From Candidatus Poseidoniaceae archaeon (GTDB lineage: Archaea > Thermoplasmatota > Poseidoniia > Poseidoniales > Poseidoniaceae): DNA of 45,630 nt. Below the pieces are notes generated by a model. The model worked only from the letters and a program-made list of their open reading frames with translations, was not told the DNA's origin and ran no database searches. Shown piece by piece: positions 9,901 to 17,350 of this stretch (its first letter is position 1; every line of letters starts with the position of its first letter). The position numbers and the translations under genes were made by a program. The stretch lies in the NCBI GenBank assembly GCA_949373095.1, contig CASIBY010000003.1, forward strand, positions 1 to 45,630, read 5' to 3'.

Positions 9901-12900
9901 GGATTCTCCAGTGTTCATCTCTGGAACGATTTCACAACGTACTGGGCTGTTTGGGTCGTTACGGTCAACTGGGCCACAAGGAGGGAGGTTTCCATCTCCG
10001 CCGTTCACCAAATCGATGAACCAATGGGTTCCGTTAGCGGCCAAGAACGGTCGAAGGCTTGCTGCTTGACCAGTGAGGCTGCTTGGAGTTCCGTCCCATG
10101 AGCTTGGGTAAGGCTTGAACGACGAGACATCGTTGTAGTCAACGTTTGCTGCATCCAAAGCTGGTTGGTGGAATAGTGTTGCCCAGTCACCAAAGGTACC
10201 ATCGCCGTTGTTAACCGTTGCATCGTAGTAGTAAATCGGGCTAAGGCCGTCAATGATCATGGTTCCCTCGATGTTCATGCGATGCATGACACGGACTGAG
10301 AACGGGTCTGCTTCATCGCCGTTCAAGAACGGGAATGGCCACTCGGGGGCAAGTTCGGGAGATACACGAGCGATGATTTCAATGTCGCCGGCAGGGAGGC
10401 TTGTATTGGTGTAGTTGTAGCGTACGGGCTCACCTACGGAATCCAAAACGAGGTCGTGTTGAGCAGTTAGAGCATTCCAAACGATTTCTTCGTATGCTCC
10501 AAGTGTTTGTCCGGCTCCATTGTCGGCGCTTGAATTGAATTGTACCTGCTTCCAAGTTCCGCTGATACCTAAGTCTTGGACGAAGGTAAGAGAGGCCCAT
10601 CCGGTCGCATCTGTTCGGTAACCGTTATTGCCCAATCCGGTAAAGTTTGTAGGCGTAGTAAGGTTTCCAAAGAGTCCTCCAAAGATGGAGAATGAGATTG
10701 GTGAGTTCTTGATTCGGTTATCAAAGAATCCTCGGTCCCAGTCCGCTTCATAGTGAGCCTTGAAGTCAAGCCAGAACGGTTGTTCATCGCTTCTGAAATA
10801 GGTCCATGCTGAGTAATCAACGGTCATGTTTGCTTCCGCTCCGATGTAGTAGGATTGAGATTGATTTCCGTTGAATACGAACATCTCAGTTACTTCGGCG
10901 TATACCCTGTAGGTTGTGTTGTCTCCAACCGTTAGATCTTCAGGATAAAGGAACTGTCCGACGCTGAAGTTTCCGCCTGCGTCAGTAAGGACGTTGGTGG
11001 TTTCAATAGCAGTCGTGTTGTTATCTGTCCACTCAATGTGGACTTGAACAGGGAGTTGGGGTGCTGGTTCCACCTGACCGGAGACTGGACTCAACCAATC
11101 AACGTGACCTGAGAAAATTGCCGGGCTTTGTGCATCCAACCAAAGGTTATCTGGAAGGTTGAGCGTAATGTAAGTTGGTAGTTTGTCGTCAGCATCAAGA
11201 ATTCCGTTGTTGTTGCTGTCCCAATCGGAAGAGAGGTCAACATCCTCGATTTGATCCCAATCAGCGTCGGTACGGGAGTCGTTATCGTCGTCGTTGTCAA
11301 CTGCGTCTGGGCCGGTTCCGGCGTCCAAGGGGTTCGCCATAGCCTCGCCATCACCAAAGTCATCGTGATCCCAAGGGTTGGTTGAGTTGCGGTCAAAGCG
11401 GGAGGGCCAGAGAAGAACTTCGTCTTCATCGTTCATACCGTCTTCATCGTCATCTTCGTCCATATCGTCACGGACACCGTCGTTATCGTGGTCAAATGGA
11501 GCATCGAGGCTTTCAAGCAATTCTGCTGTGTTGGTCAAGCCATCGCCGTCCCAATCATCGTCAGCCCAGTTTACGATACCGTCGTTGTCATTGTCAAAGG
11601 TGGATTGTTCTTCGCCCCAGAAACATCCTGGGAGAAGTTCCTGGTCTACGTCCATGCGGCCGTCGTTGTCGTCATCTGGATCTTCCCCATCAGGGATACC
11701 GTCGTTATCGTTGTCAACGTCGTAAATACTTGGGCTGCGGAGACCTTGCGATAGAATACCGCGGTCCCATACCGACTGGAAGAATCCGTCGTCATCGGCG
11801 TCGGCATCATTACCGTCATCGTCGTTATCATCGCAGTTTGTTCCTTGGAAGAAATTGCCGTTGTTTTGACCGGTGTCGTCATCCAAGTCGAAATTAGTAT
11901 CAATTTCAAAGAAATCCCAGATACCGTCGTTATCGTCGTCAACATCGTACCAGTCGTAGATGGCGTCGTAATCGTCGTCCAAGTCTACTGTTGAGTTTGT
12001 GAAGTCGCCGTCGATGTCTCCGTCAACATCGTTCTTGAATAAATCGGCCCCCAATTCATCAGGGAAATCTGCTTCTGGGCCGTTATCTGTATTCCATTGC
12101 CACAAACCAGTAGCGAGACCGACCCAACTGACGTATGCATCGCGGTTGTTGTTCATTTGCACATAGGTTAGACCAGAATCAATATTTCCATCGCCACCGA
12201 AGTCATAGTGATAACATCCACCTTGGGCACCAGGCGTACAACTCCAGTTCCCTGAAGGGCCACCTGCTGTTGCACCTTGGTCAAAGTTAGCGTCTGCACG
12301 GGTTGAGTAAGGAGAGCCGAATTGTGCGTTGACTCCGTTAAGAGGCATCTTGTAGGCTAGAGCATAAGAGTATCCACAGACGTATCCTTGTGCAAGGTTA
12401 CCAGCGGTCCATCCACAAACGGAAAGGTTGTAGCTTCCACCCATCTTGATGTCGTTGATATCGAGCACTCCGTCATTACCTTCGTCTTGGTCCCACCAGT
12501 CTGGCATACCGTCGGCATCTTGGTCAATGTCCAATCCATTGATGAGAGAGTCGCCGTCTGAATCGATATCCCACTCATTGGCTCCATTGTATGGAGACCA
12601 GCGGGCGAAGAAGAACCAGTAAAATTCTGGCACGGTTCCAGGAGTCACTGGAGTGGTGGTTGCGTCGTATCCGTTGTAGTCAAGAACAACGTCGGCGAAA
12701 GGATAGTGTTGGAAGACCATGTTCCAGTGGTCTGTGGCGTTGGTTCCGTAGAGTTGACCGTCCGAACTTCCGTCAAGGTCGCCTCCATCATTGACTGGGT
12801 AATATGGAGTCCCGAATGCGTCGGTTGCGTCGTAATCAAGAACACCACAGTTTCCGTCGTCTGGGTCAAACAGGTCCGATACACCATCGTTATCGTCGTC

Positions 12901-15042
12901 CCAATCTATGCTGTTTTCTAGTCCATCCCCGTCAATATCAGAATCAACGTCGTTGGGCCCATCGTCACGAAAGAGAGCGCCGTTAATGACGTGCAAATCG
13001 TTGTCGTTGTCCAAGTCGCAGTCCCAATCAATGTCGAGTAAATCAATGATACCGTCGTTATCGTCATCCACGTCATCCCAATTGTCAACTCCATCGCCGT
13101 CCCAATCGTTGAATTGGGAAAACGATGCTCGGCGTGTTTGACACTTTGGATCCGAATTTACCGGATTGGGGTTCGCTTGTGTTGGGCAGTTCCAAGTAGC
13201 AACGATAGCATTATCGTCCAATGGGAACGAATCGTTTTCATTGTCAATATTATCATTGTCGGTATCGTAGGGAATGTCAGCGCCTCCAACAGCAAAGTTT
13301 CCGAGATTGTCTGGAGATTCTGTACCGCCCATGTCTGTGTCTAACCAGTCGTAAATTCCGTTGTAGTTCTGGTCAAATGGTCGGCGAAGGTCATCGTCAA
13401 GGTCGCTATCATAATCAATTTCACAATCGATTACATTGTCACCATCACTGTCTGCACCGGGAATCTGGAAGATTGCGGTTGAAACCGTAGCGACGTCAAT
13501 ACTCGCTCCTGAATTTCCACCTGAGATTGCAATGGTGTCTCCGGCAGAGAAGCCTCGGCCACCGTCACTGATGGTCACTGAAGTTACTGCGCCTCCTGTT
13601 GCAACGATGTCAACAAGAAGGTCAATTCCGGCCCCGCTTGCAGGTACGTTGGTTGCGGTGATGTAACCCGTACCGCCTTGAAGTGACCCGCTGTTAAGGC
13701 CTGTCACAACACCGTTCTTTGTCCGGGTGTAATCGCTCATATCGTCTCCGTTTGTATCGATTTCAACGCATGTGTCGGGGATGCCGTCATTATCATCGTC
13801 TGGGTCAACCATGTCAAGAATACCGTCGTTGTCATCGTCTGTATCTGCACTGTCTGGCGTACCGTCGTTGTCGTTATCGGGGTCAAGGAAGTTAGGTGAG
13901 CCGTCACCATCCAAATCACCGTCAACAATGGTGCTGAAAGAGGGGGTTCCTTGCGCACCTTGTGCTTGGAATCCTGATGCTGTTGCCCCGGGCCCATTGA
14001 CGCGGTTTCGCTCCCATTCAACATAATCTACACCGCCTGAGTACCCACGGTATTCATTGAATACCCATGTGCGGGCTGCGGAATAATTTAGTTCGTCAGT
14101 TGTGCTCGCCATAGCAGCTCCCATCATTGTAAGAGTAATAGTGGCGTCGTACGGGTGAGAATCCTCGACGTCAAGAACGCCGTCGTTGTCATCATCGTTG
14201 TCAAAATAATCGGGTATGCCATCAGAGTCAAGGTCGCAAGGCCAGGTAAATTGGTCAATTCGTCCGTCGTTGTCGTCGTCTTCATCGTAACGCCCTGCAC
14301 CTGCGCCGTCAGTGTCTTCGTCAGTTACTCCGTCGTTATCGTGATCCATTGGGTTTTGGTCGGCGAGGTAGAAGTCTCCGACAGCTCCAATGTTGGGGTA
14401 ATAGTGCACGATGCTTGGGTCTAGGTAACGGTCAGATGAAACGTTACGTGGGTCAAGGCCAAGGGCTTCAAGCGCCTCGTAATCAAGAGGTCCTTCAAGA
14501 ATTCCGTCGTTGTCATCGTCCCAGTCGTCAACGTCTGGGATTCCATCGTTATCGTGGTCATATGGGTCCGTTCCATAGCAACCATCGAATCGCTCGAGGA
14601 GGTCGTAAATTCCGTCGTTGTCGTCGTCCAAGTCATTCAAATCGTCAACACCATCGTTATCGTGATCGCCGAGATTGGTTTCCTCAAGCATAGGCGCATA
14701 CAATGGAATTACGGATTCGAGAACTGAAAGGTCGGTGATGATTCCGGATGAAACTCCGGGGTCGGACCACATCATGTTGGAAAGTGCTTCATGGGCGAAG
14801 GCATCTACGCCATCTTGGGGTCCGTTCCAACTGCCTTGACCGGCTTGGTAAGTGGATTGGGCGAGTGATTGCCCAATGGTATCACCTTCAATCAGGCGAG
14901 TTTGGGTTGTTGGTTCATCTCCATCATTGATGCCCTGAACAAATGCCAACAAAGTGCTGGTTAGCATCAGGAATACAATTATCATTGCCATGGAGAATTG
15001 TTGGCGTTCTTCGATTTGTTTTGTTTCTAGTCTTGAGAGCAT
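6943..15042 (-). CDS. Giant membrane-anchored surface protein with Asp-rich calcium-binding repeats and a DUF4129-like tail
   Basis: The 2,699-residue product has an N-terminal membrane or signal segment (MAMIIVFLMLTSTLLAFVQ, residues 19-37). About residues 120-1285 hold dozens of thrombospondin type 3-like motifs of form DxDNDGIxDxxD, expected to bind calcium. Residues about 1290-2500 look like repeated Ig-like or carboxypeptidase-regulatory-like beta domains with Asn-rich glycosylation sites. A transmembrane helix follows (about 2518-2537, then YYRRVQERR), and then a cytoplasmic tail of about 160 residues with EEARYSEHTI, resembling the C-terminal DUF4129 domain. A GAGGTG ribosome site precedes the ATG. 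The design suggests a long external stalk coupled to an internal domain. The ligand is unknown; adhesion or polymer capture are guesses. Confidence 0.93.
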   Translation of the reverse strand: MLSRLETKQIEERQQFSMAMIIVFLMLTSTLLAFVQGINDGDEPTTQTRLIEGDTIGQSLAQSTYQAGQGSWNGPQDGVDAFAHEALSNMMWSDPGVSSGIITDLSVLESVIPLYAPMLEETNLGDHDNDGVDDLNDLDDDNDGIYDLLERFDGCYGTDPYDHDNDGIPDVDDWDDDNDGILEGPLDYEALEALGLDPRNVSSDRYLDPSIVHYYPNIGAVGDFYLADQNPMDHDNDGVTDEDTDGAGAGRYDEDDDNDGRIDQFTWPCDLDSDGIPDYFDNDDDNDGVLDVEDSHPYDATITLTMMGAAMASTTDELNYSAARTWVFNEYRGYSGGVDYVEWERNRVNGPGATASGFQAQGAQGTPSFSTIVDGDLDGDGSPNFLDPDNDNDGTPDSADTDDDNDGILDMVDPDDDNDGIPDTCVEIDTNGDDMSDYTRTKNGVVTGLNSGSLQGGTGYITATNVPASGAGIDLLVDIVATGGAVTSVTISDGGRGFSAGDTIAISGGNSGASIDVATVSTAIFQIPGADSDGDNVIDCEIDYDSDLDDDLRRPFDQNYNGIYDWLDTDMGGTESPDNLGNFAVGGADIPYDTDNDNIDNENDSFPLDDNAIVATWNCPTQANPNPVNSDPKCQTRRASFSQFNDWDGDGVDNWDDVDDDNDGIIDLLDIDWDCDLDNDNDLHVINGALFRDDGPNDVDSDIDGDGLENSIDWDDDNDGVSDLFDPDDGNCGVLDYDATDAFGTPYYPVNDGGDLDGSSDGQLYGTNATDHWNMVFQHYPFADVVLDYNGYDATTTPVTPGTVPEFYWFFFARWSPYNGANEWDIDSDGDSLINGLDIDQDADGMPDWWDQDEGNDGVLDINDIKMGGSYNLSVCGWTAGNLAQGYVCGYSYALAYKMPLNGVNAQFGSPYSTRADANFDQGATAGGPSGNWSCTPGAQGGCYHYDFGGDGNIDSGLTYVQMNNNRDAYVSWVGLATGLWQWNTDNGPEADFPDELGADLFKNDVDGDIDGDFTNSTVDLDDDYDAIYDWYDVDDDNDGIWDFFEIDTNFDLDDDTGQNNGNFFQGTNCDDNDDDGNDADADDDGFFQSVWDRGILSQGLRSPSIYDVDNDNDGIPDGEDPDDDNDGRMDVDQELLPGCFWGEEQSTFDNDNDGIVNWADDDWDGDGLTNTAELLESLDAPFDHDNDGVRDDMDEDDDEDGMNDEDEVLLWPSRFDRNSTNPWDHDDFGDGEAMANPLDAGTGPDAVDNDDDNDSRTDADWDQIEDVDLSSDWDSNNNGILDADDKLPTYITLNLPDNLWLDAQSPAIFSGHVDWLSPVSGQVEPAPQLPVQVHIEWTDNNTTAIETTNVLTDAGGNFSVGQFLYPEDLTVGDNTTYRVYAEVTEMFVFNGNQSQSYYIGAEANMTVDYSAWTYFRSDEQPFWLDFKAHYEADWDRGFFDNRIKNSPISFSIFGGLFGNLTTPTNFTGLGNNGYRTDATGWASLTFVQDLGISGTWKQVQFNSSADNGAGQTLGAYEEIVWNALTAQHDLVLDSVGEPVRYNYTNTSLPAGDIEIIARVSPELAPEWPFPFLNGDEADPFSVRVMHRMNIEGTMIIDGLSPIYYYDATVNNGDGTFGDWATLFHQPALDAANVDYNDVSSFKPYPSSWDGTPSSLTGQAASLRPFLAANGTHWFIDLVNGGDGNLPPCGPVDRNDPNSPVRCEIVPEMNTGESLQIIGTVTNRTNDAWDQDAVSLQVDVDKNGQFIGAGETAFTQRPIMKDGDATFNYNWSWFSQYAAGTYGVRVDFANSAYYFTGNSSTLATTGAYINVTVVGTTDFITTSVPRLYRNTNTTIQAKLVDNSLQPVRNAPVNYTWSFDGRTGINYTDSNGFFEIPFNISAQDDLGNFTLQFEYPGTSLMKGNTASQSVWVVSRTYMQVLSAEENIRRSGDKWDFTAQVTDDNKTLVLDTGGSALTGSSAPNGGLVDVIFEGTDFQGTLHRQVVATVAPSAGVVSLPEIESDGSHLCFYDGNGDNIPDRDLDGDGLEAEETIGCLKSNVSPLNPQLLRDDPESFLPDGFGPVNVILRFHETLPNEGCQELDVSYLGIQGAWDPCVQIPGNDHFRLVMTNNANGFSLIGRTVMTVDDQIVYTSEIDPMTGEVIPKPMIVTGQLTDELGVNLTDRSIRINYEMVNGQTGPVACQSGMTDSDGYFGITCPLSDVMAGKAKVTVTYSAYDNNDAYRYENKSVQTEFDVFSNSTLQITEVGPFLSSVDQFVAPNGSRYPVLYLKESFHIDAFLAQSNGQFVGGKCLNIYLDPNEQVRPLATIRTSNIDGSIEWFSNNDDMNPTLKGVETTGGKLEGFRTLRVAFEPDRNVPGGCDKDNSGALNGSAMDVEVLVRSRVDLQVKTTWSNSGENGADVGDTIYGEVALLRNRLDLAVENEEIIFAYQYFDTNTSEWVLSDLNNKSRTNEQGIASFSWQFTGPTCDGVPGCSGEWRITAYYEGSTYFAASNDNITHEITYLEGGDNLGANSLLSPGNLVAFAIVLMSLLIAGAVYYRRVQERRQVQALRGILTDAMMQLEASNEYIAAIFDCYKSLVKHFKKYGFMKKVYETAREFEAAVRTAFSMVPTDQMDDFLSIFEEARYSEHTIDATHRDRAIQTLNGITNSLTMSLGEESVVKRVDIASLYENQTKAGQFVAADGTVRQAGIVEGEGSDFKI
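11190..14685 (-). repeat. Array of Asp-rich thrombospondin type 3-like repeats in the giant protein
   Basis: The DNA repeatedly reads, on the plus strand, variants of ccgtcgttatcgtcgtc, encoding DDDNDGI cores. Motifs such as [18 protein letters not shown] and DWDGDGLTN recur every 10-40 residues, broken by longer variable loops containing Cys, Trp and Tyr. The repeats are diverged rather than identical, so this is an old protein repeat rather than a recent tandem expansion. Confidence 0.9.
13465..13705 (-). other. Virus-structural-like Gly-rich module inside the calcium-repeat array
   Basis: Within the giant protein one insert differs from its surroundings: GGTGYITATNV, then GIDLLVDIVATGGAVTSVTI, then GGRGFSAGDTIAISGGNSG. 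The pattern GGxGYxxxxxV...VTxGGxVTSVxIxxxGxGYxxGD is, from general knowledge, common in structural or tail proteins of marine phages and in some marine microbial surface proteins. It lacks the DxDNDG pattern, so it looks like an inserted domain. Confidence 0.55.
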
Positions 15043-15076
15043 GCGGACACCTCGTAATCAATCTCCCACCGAAATA

Positions 15077-15090
15077 CCCTATTTGAAAGG
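15077..15090 (-). promoter_or_regulatory. TATA-type promoter of the giant surface-protein gene
   Basis: On the minus strand CCTTTCAAATAGGG lies about 35-48 bases upstream of the ATG at 15042. A start 25 bases downstream would give a leader of about 15 bases that includes the GAGGTG ribosome site. A near-identical element, CCTTTCATATAGGG, occurs at 17302-17315. Confidence 0.5.
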
Positions 15091-15149
15091 CGTGGCGCGA
15101 TTGGGCACTTGCGTATCACAGAATGAAATTCGTATCATTTCCAATGATG

Positions 15150-15221
15150 AAAGAAAAAGGGGGGAGGCGCCATGGGGCCGAAGCCCCAAAGCGCCTGCTG
15201 TACCCGACTCTGGTGAGTCGG
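15150..15221 (-). terminator. Two-hairpin terminator of the Gly-Gln repeat gene
   Basis: On the minus strand, after the stop at 15253, come hairpin one CCGACTC-ACCA-GAGTCGG (15204-15221) and hairpin two, an outer GGCGC/GCGCC stem and an inner GGGGC-TTCG-GCCCC stem with a stable UUCG tetraloop (15166-15195). A pyrimidine tract with five T's follows (CTCCCCCCTTTTTCTT on the minus strand). This strongly resembles an intrinsic terminator and separates the gene from the downstream giant gene, which has its own promoter. Confidence 0.75.
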
Positions 15222-15252
15222 TTCTTTGACAGACCTTTGGCTCACGTCAGTT

Positions 15253-16998
15253 TCAGAATTCGTAGATATCAAGGATGCCGTCGTTATCGTCGTCGTCATC
15301 CTCGTGGTCTTCAAGTCCATCGTTGTCGTGATCAAATTGACCCGTAAGGGAGTTTCCGTCGTTGACTTCAAACCAGTCCATAAGACCGTCATTGTCATCA
15401 TCGTTGTCGGTAAGATCCCAGATACCATCGTTGTCATGGTCGTAGCGGTATTGACCGGATGCACCGTCGGCTTCGTCAACATCCAGGATGTCGTCGTTGT
15501 CGTCGTCGGTGTCATCGGCGTCGTTGAGACCATCGTTGTCGTGGTCTCGTGACATGTCTTCGCCCATGTCGCTGATATCGTTTCGGTTGTCAATGCCATC
15601 GTTGTCGATGTCGAGGTCGACTGAATCAGAGATTCCGTCGTTGTCGTGGTCGTAGATGTTGGTGTTGGGGTCGCCGTCGTTGACTTCCTCGCTGTCGTCA
15701 ATTCCGTCGCCGTCATCATCGTCATCTTCAGCATCATCGACGCCGTCGTTGTCGTGATCCATTGGGGAATCATCGATTGAGTCGGGGATTCCGTCATTGT
15801 CGTCGTCGGTGTCCACATCGTTAGGGATTCCGTCGCCGTCGTTGTCGTTTTCTCCGTTCTCAGCTTGGTTGTCGAGCTGCTGGCCTTGCTGCTGTTCGGA
15901 TTGCTGGCCTTGTTGACCTTGCTGTCCGTTTTGCGTCTGACCTTGTTGCTGCTCGTTTTGTCCGTTCTGGTTTTGTCCGTTCTGGTCTTGGCTGGTTTGG
16001 TCACCTTGCTGGCCGCCTTGTTGGCCGCCTTGTTGTTGTTGACCTTGGCCGTTGTCTTGTTGTTGACCTTGCTGGCCTTGTTGACCTTGCTGGCCTTGTT
16101 GACCTTGCTGGCCTTGTTGACCTTGCTGGCCTTGTTGACCTTGCTGGCCTTGTTGACCTTGTTGGCCTTGCTGGCCTTGTTGACCTTGCTGGCCTTGTTG
16201 ACCTTGTTGACCACCTTGCTGTTGACCTTGACCTTGACCTTGTCCCTGACCTTGTCCTTGACCTTGTCCCTGACCTTGTCCTTGACCTTGTCCCTGACCT
16301 TGTCCTTGACCTTGTCCTTGACCTTGTCCCTGACCTTGTCCTTGACCTTGTCCCTGACCTTGTCCTTGACCTTGTCCCTGACCTTGTCCTTGACCTTGTC
16401 CTTGACCTTGTCCTTGACCTTGTCCTTGACCTTGTCCTTGACCTTGTCCTTGACCTTGTCCTTGACCTTCGCCTTCTCCTTGACCACCTGCTTCGGATTC
16501 GCCACCGCCTTCGGTGCCGCCGTTACCTGAGCCTGCGCCTGACTCGGTAAAGTCAGGATCGTAAGCATCAGGAATACCGTCACCATCAGAGTCGGAGTAT
16601 TCACCGTCGTTGGGGTCATTCGGGAATTGATCGGTTGCATCGGACTTTCCGTCACCGTCAGTATCGGAATTGTTAGGGTTGGTACCCTTTGCATACTCTT
16701 GGGAGTTGGACAAGCCATCTCCATCAGGGTCTGCGTTTCCGTCACCGCCGTTTGTGGGGTTCAATCCGTTAGCAACCTCCCAACCATCGGGGAGACCGTC
16801 GCCATCGCTGTCTGCATTGTTCATATTGGTGCCTTGTGTTTGTTCCTCTGCATTCGTCAAACCATCGCCATCCCAGTCGGCGCCGCCGTCTGAGGGGTTT
16901 AGGGGATCTGAACCATCGCCTGAAACTGCTGAAACAGCAGATAGGGCAAGGAACAAAGATATTAGCACGCTTATCATTTTCGTTTTCATGTTTTTCAC
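15253..16998 (-). CDS. Exported Asp-repeat protein with a long Gly-Gln low-complexity domain
   Basis: The 581-residue product has a signal peptide ([20 protein letters not shown]). Residues about 40-150 carry bacterial-type TSP3 motifs ([33 protein letters not shown]). About residues 173-259 are almost pure Gly-Gln, 260-379 are Gln-Gln-Gly repeats, and 385-581 are DHDNDGIxDxxD motifs ending at the C-terminus. No anchor is visible, so it may be secreted or held by other surface proteins. The start may be GTG at 16998 or ATG at 16989. Folded calcium domains at both ends joined by a flexible polar spacer suggest a cross-linking or matrix role, which is inference. It is followed by a strong terminator. 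Confidence 0.9.
   Translation of the reverse strand: MKNMKTKMISVLISLFLALSAVSAVSGDGSDPLNPSDGGADWDGDGLTNAEEQTQGTNMNNADSDGDGLPDGWEVANGLNPTNGGDGNADPDGDGLSNSQEYAKGTNPNNSDTDGDGKSDATDQFPNDPNDGEYSDSDGDGIPDAYDPDFTESGAGSGNGGTEGGGESEAGGQGEGEGQGQGQGQGQGQGQGQGQGQGQGQGQGQGQGQGQGQGQGQGQGQGQGQGQGQGQGQGQGQGQGQGQGQGQGQGQGQGQGQGQQQGGQQGQQGQQGQQGQQGQQGQQGQQGQQGQQGQQGQQGQQGQQGQQGQQGQQQDNGQGQQQQGGQQGGQQGDQTSQDQNGQNQNGQNEQQQGQTQNGQQGQQGQQSEQQQGQQLDNQAENGENDNDGDGIPNDVDTDDDNDGIPDSIDDSPMDHDNDGVDDAEDDDDDGDGIDDSEEVNDGDPNTNIYDHDNDGISDSVDLDIDNDGIDNRNDISDMGEDMSRDHDNDGLNDADDTDDDNDDILDVDEADGASGQYRYDHDNDGIWDLTDNDDDNDGLMDWFEVNDGNSLTGQFDHDNDGLEDHEDDDDDNDGILDIYEF
15866..16220 (-). repeat. Gln-Gln-Gly coding tandem repeats
   Basis: Nine-base units, plus-strand ttgctggcc and ttgttgacc variants, encode QQG in tandem between about 16070 and 16220, with looser Gln/Asn-rich sequence to 15866. 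The near-identity of the units suggests recent slippage-type expansion. Confidence 0.85.
16222..16482 (-). repeat. Gly-Gln coding hexanucleotide/12-base microsatellite
   Basis: About 260 bases consist of alternating plus-strand ccttgt and ccttga/ccctga units, i.e. GGACAAGGTCAA on the coding strand, encoding (GQ)n. Roughly 43 hexamer copies are present. The units stay in frame because six is divisible by three, so slippage would change length without breaking the protein. Confidence 0.9.
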
Positions 16999-17027
16999 TT
17001 TCCTTTTGTTTTTTGGTGTTTTTACAC

Positions 17028-17046
17028 AGAGAACCCGCTGTTCTCT
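17028..17046 (-). promoter_or_regulatory. Leader hairpin A
   Basis: AGAGAAC-CCGCT-GTTCTCT gives a perfect seven-base-pair stem with a five-base loop, 30 bases upstream of the Gly-Gln gene start. Its flank (CTATCCAAAT on the plus strand) resembles that of hairpin B. Confidence 0.5.
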
Positions 17047-17110
17047 CTATCCAAATCGAAAGCGCACGTTGTGGGCAAGTCAATTTGGGATGTGCACGAT
17101 GCTACGCACT

Positions 17111-17127
17111 GGTTAGATAAAATTTCC
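17111..17127 (-). promoter_or_regulatory. Likely TATA promoter of the Gly-Gln gene
   Basis: On the minus strand GGAAATTTTATCTAACC contains an A-rich BRE-like part and a TTTTATC TATA-like core. A start about 25 bases downstream would give a leader near 90 bases that contains hairpin A. Confidence 0.45.
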
Positions 17128-17261
17128 AAGAAAAATGTAAGGGTAGAGTCTTGCGCTGGCTCGCAGGCAAGCGAAAACCGAGTGTCGGCTTTCTGTGTGG
17201 TTCCCTTACATTGTTGCTTGTTCAAATCCTCCGTATTCATCGTTTTTCACGGGTTGTTCAT

Positions 17262-17280
17262 AGGGAACCCAATGTTCCCT
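17262..17280 (-). promoter_or_regulatory. Leader hairpin B, related to hairpin A
   Basis: AGGGAAC-CCAAT-GTTCCCT forms a perfect seven-base-pair stem with a five-base loop. Stem changes against hairpin A are compensated (A-T to G-C), so the structure is kept. It lies about 25 bases downstream of the TATA element at 17301-17319, hence close to a predicted transcript start. It could alternatively act as the 3' end signal of the 270-residue gene. Confidence 0.5.
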
Positions 17281-17300
17281 CTAACCAATAGAACGGCCCA

Positions 17301-17319
17301 ACCCTATATGAAAGGCGCG
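17301..17319 (-). promoter_or_regulatory. TATA-type promoter element CGCGCCTTTCATATAGGGT
   Basis: The element closely matches the one before the giant surface-protein gene (CGCCTTTCAAATAGGG). It is placed to start transcription near 17283, just at hairpin B, reading toward the Gly-Gln gene. Confidence 0.45.
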
Positions 17320-17350
17320 ATGGGATGTGTCTTCTCTACAGTTGTGGCCA

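Larger units (their letters stand above)
16999..17350. other. 352-base leader/intergenic region with promoters and paired hairpins
   Basis: This gene-poor stretch between the 270-residue gene and the Gly-Gln gene (both minus strand) holds two TATA-like promoters (17111-17127 and 17301-17319) and two related 19-base hairpins (17028-17046 and 17262-17280). A 72-codon frame at 17022-17240 exists, but its end translates through a hairpin and its composition is unlike neighbouring proteins, so it is not called a gene. The arrangement suggests a long structured leader for the Gly-Gln gene. Confidence 0.55.

Noticed and set aside
11378-11945. Several Arg-, Ser- or Thr-rich frames within the giant gene
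   Set aside because: They are out-of-frame readings of the Asp-repeat DNA (gtcgtcgttatc units) and carry no independent start signals.
15866-16482. CRISPR-like tandem repeats
   Set aside because: Units are 6-12 bases without unique spacers and encode protein, so this is a coding microsatellite.
15865-16530. A 221-codon plus-strand frame made of Leu-Ser-Leu-Thr repeats
   Set aside because: It is the antisense shadow of the Gly-Gln microsatellite; it has no ribosome site and the minus-strand frame has a signal peptide and conserved calcium motifs.
17022-17240. A 72-codon minus-strand frame in the leader region
   Set aside because: Its last codons run through hairpin A, its composition is unlike neighbouring proteins and it matches no known family; it may only be leader RNA.
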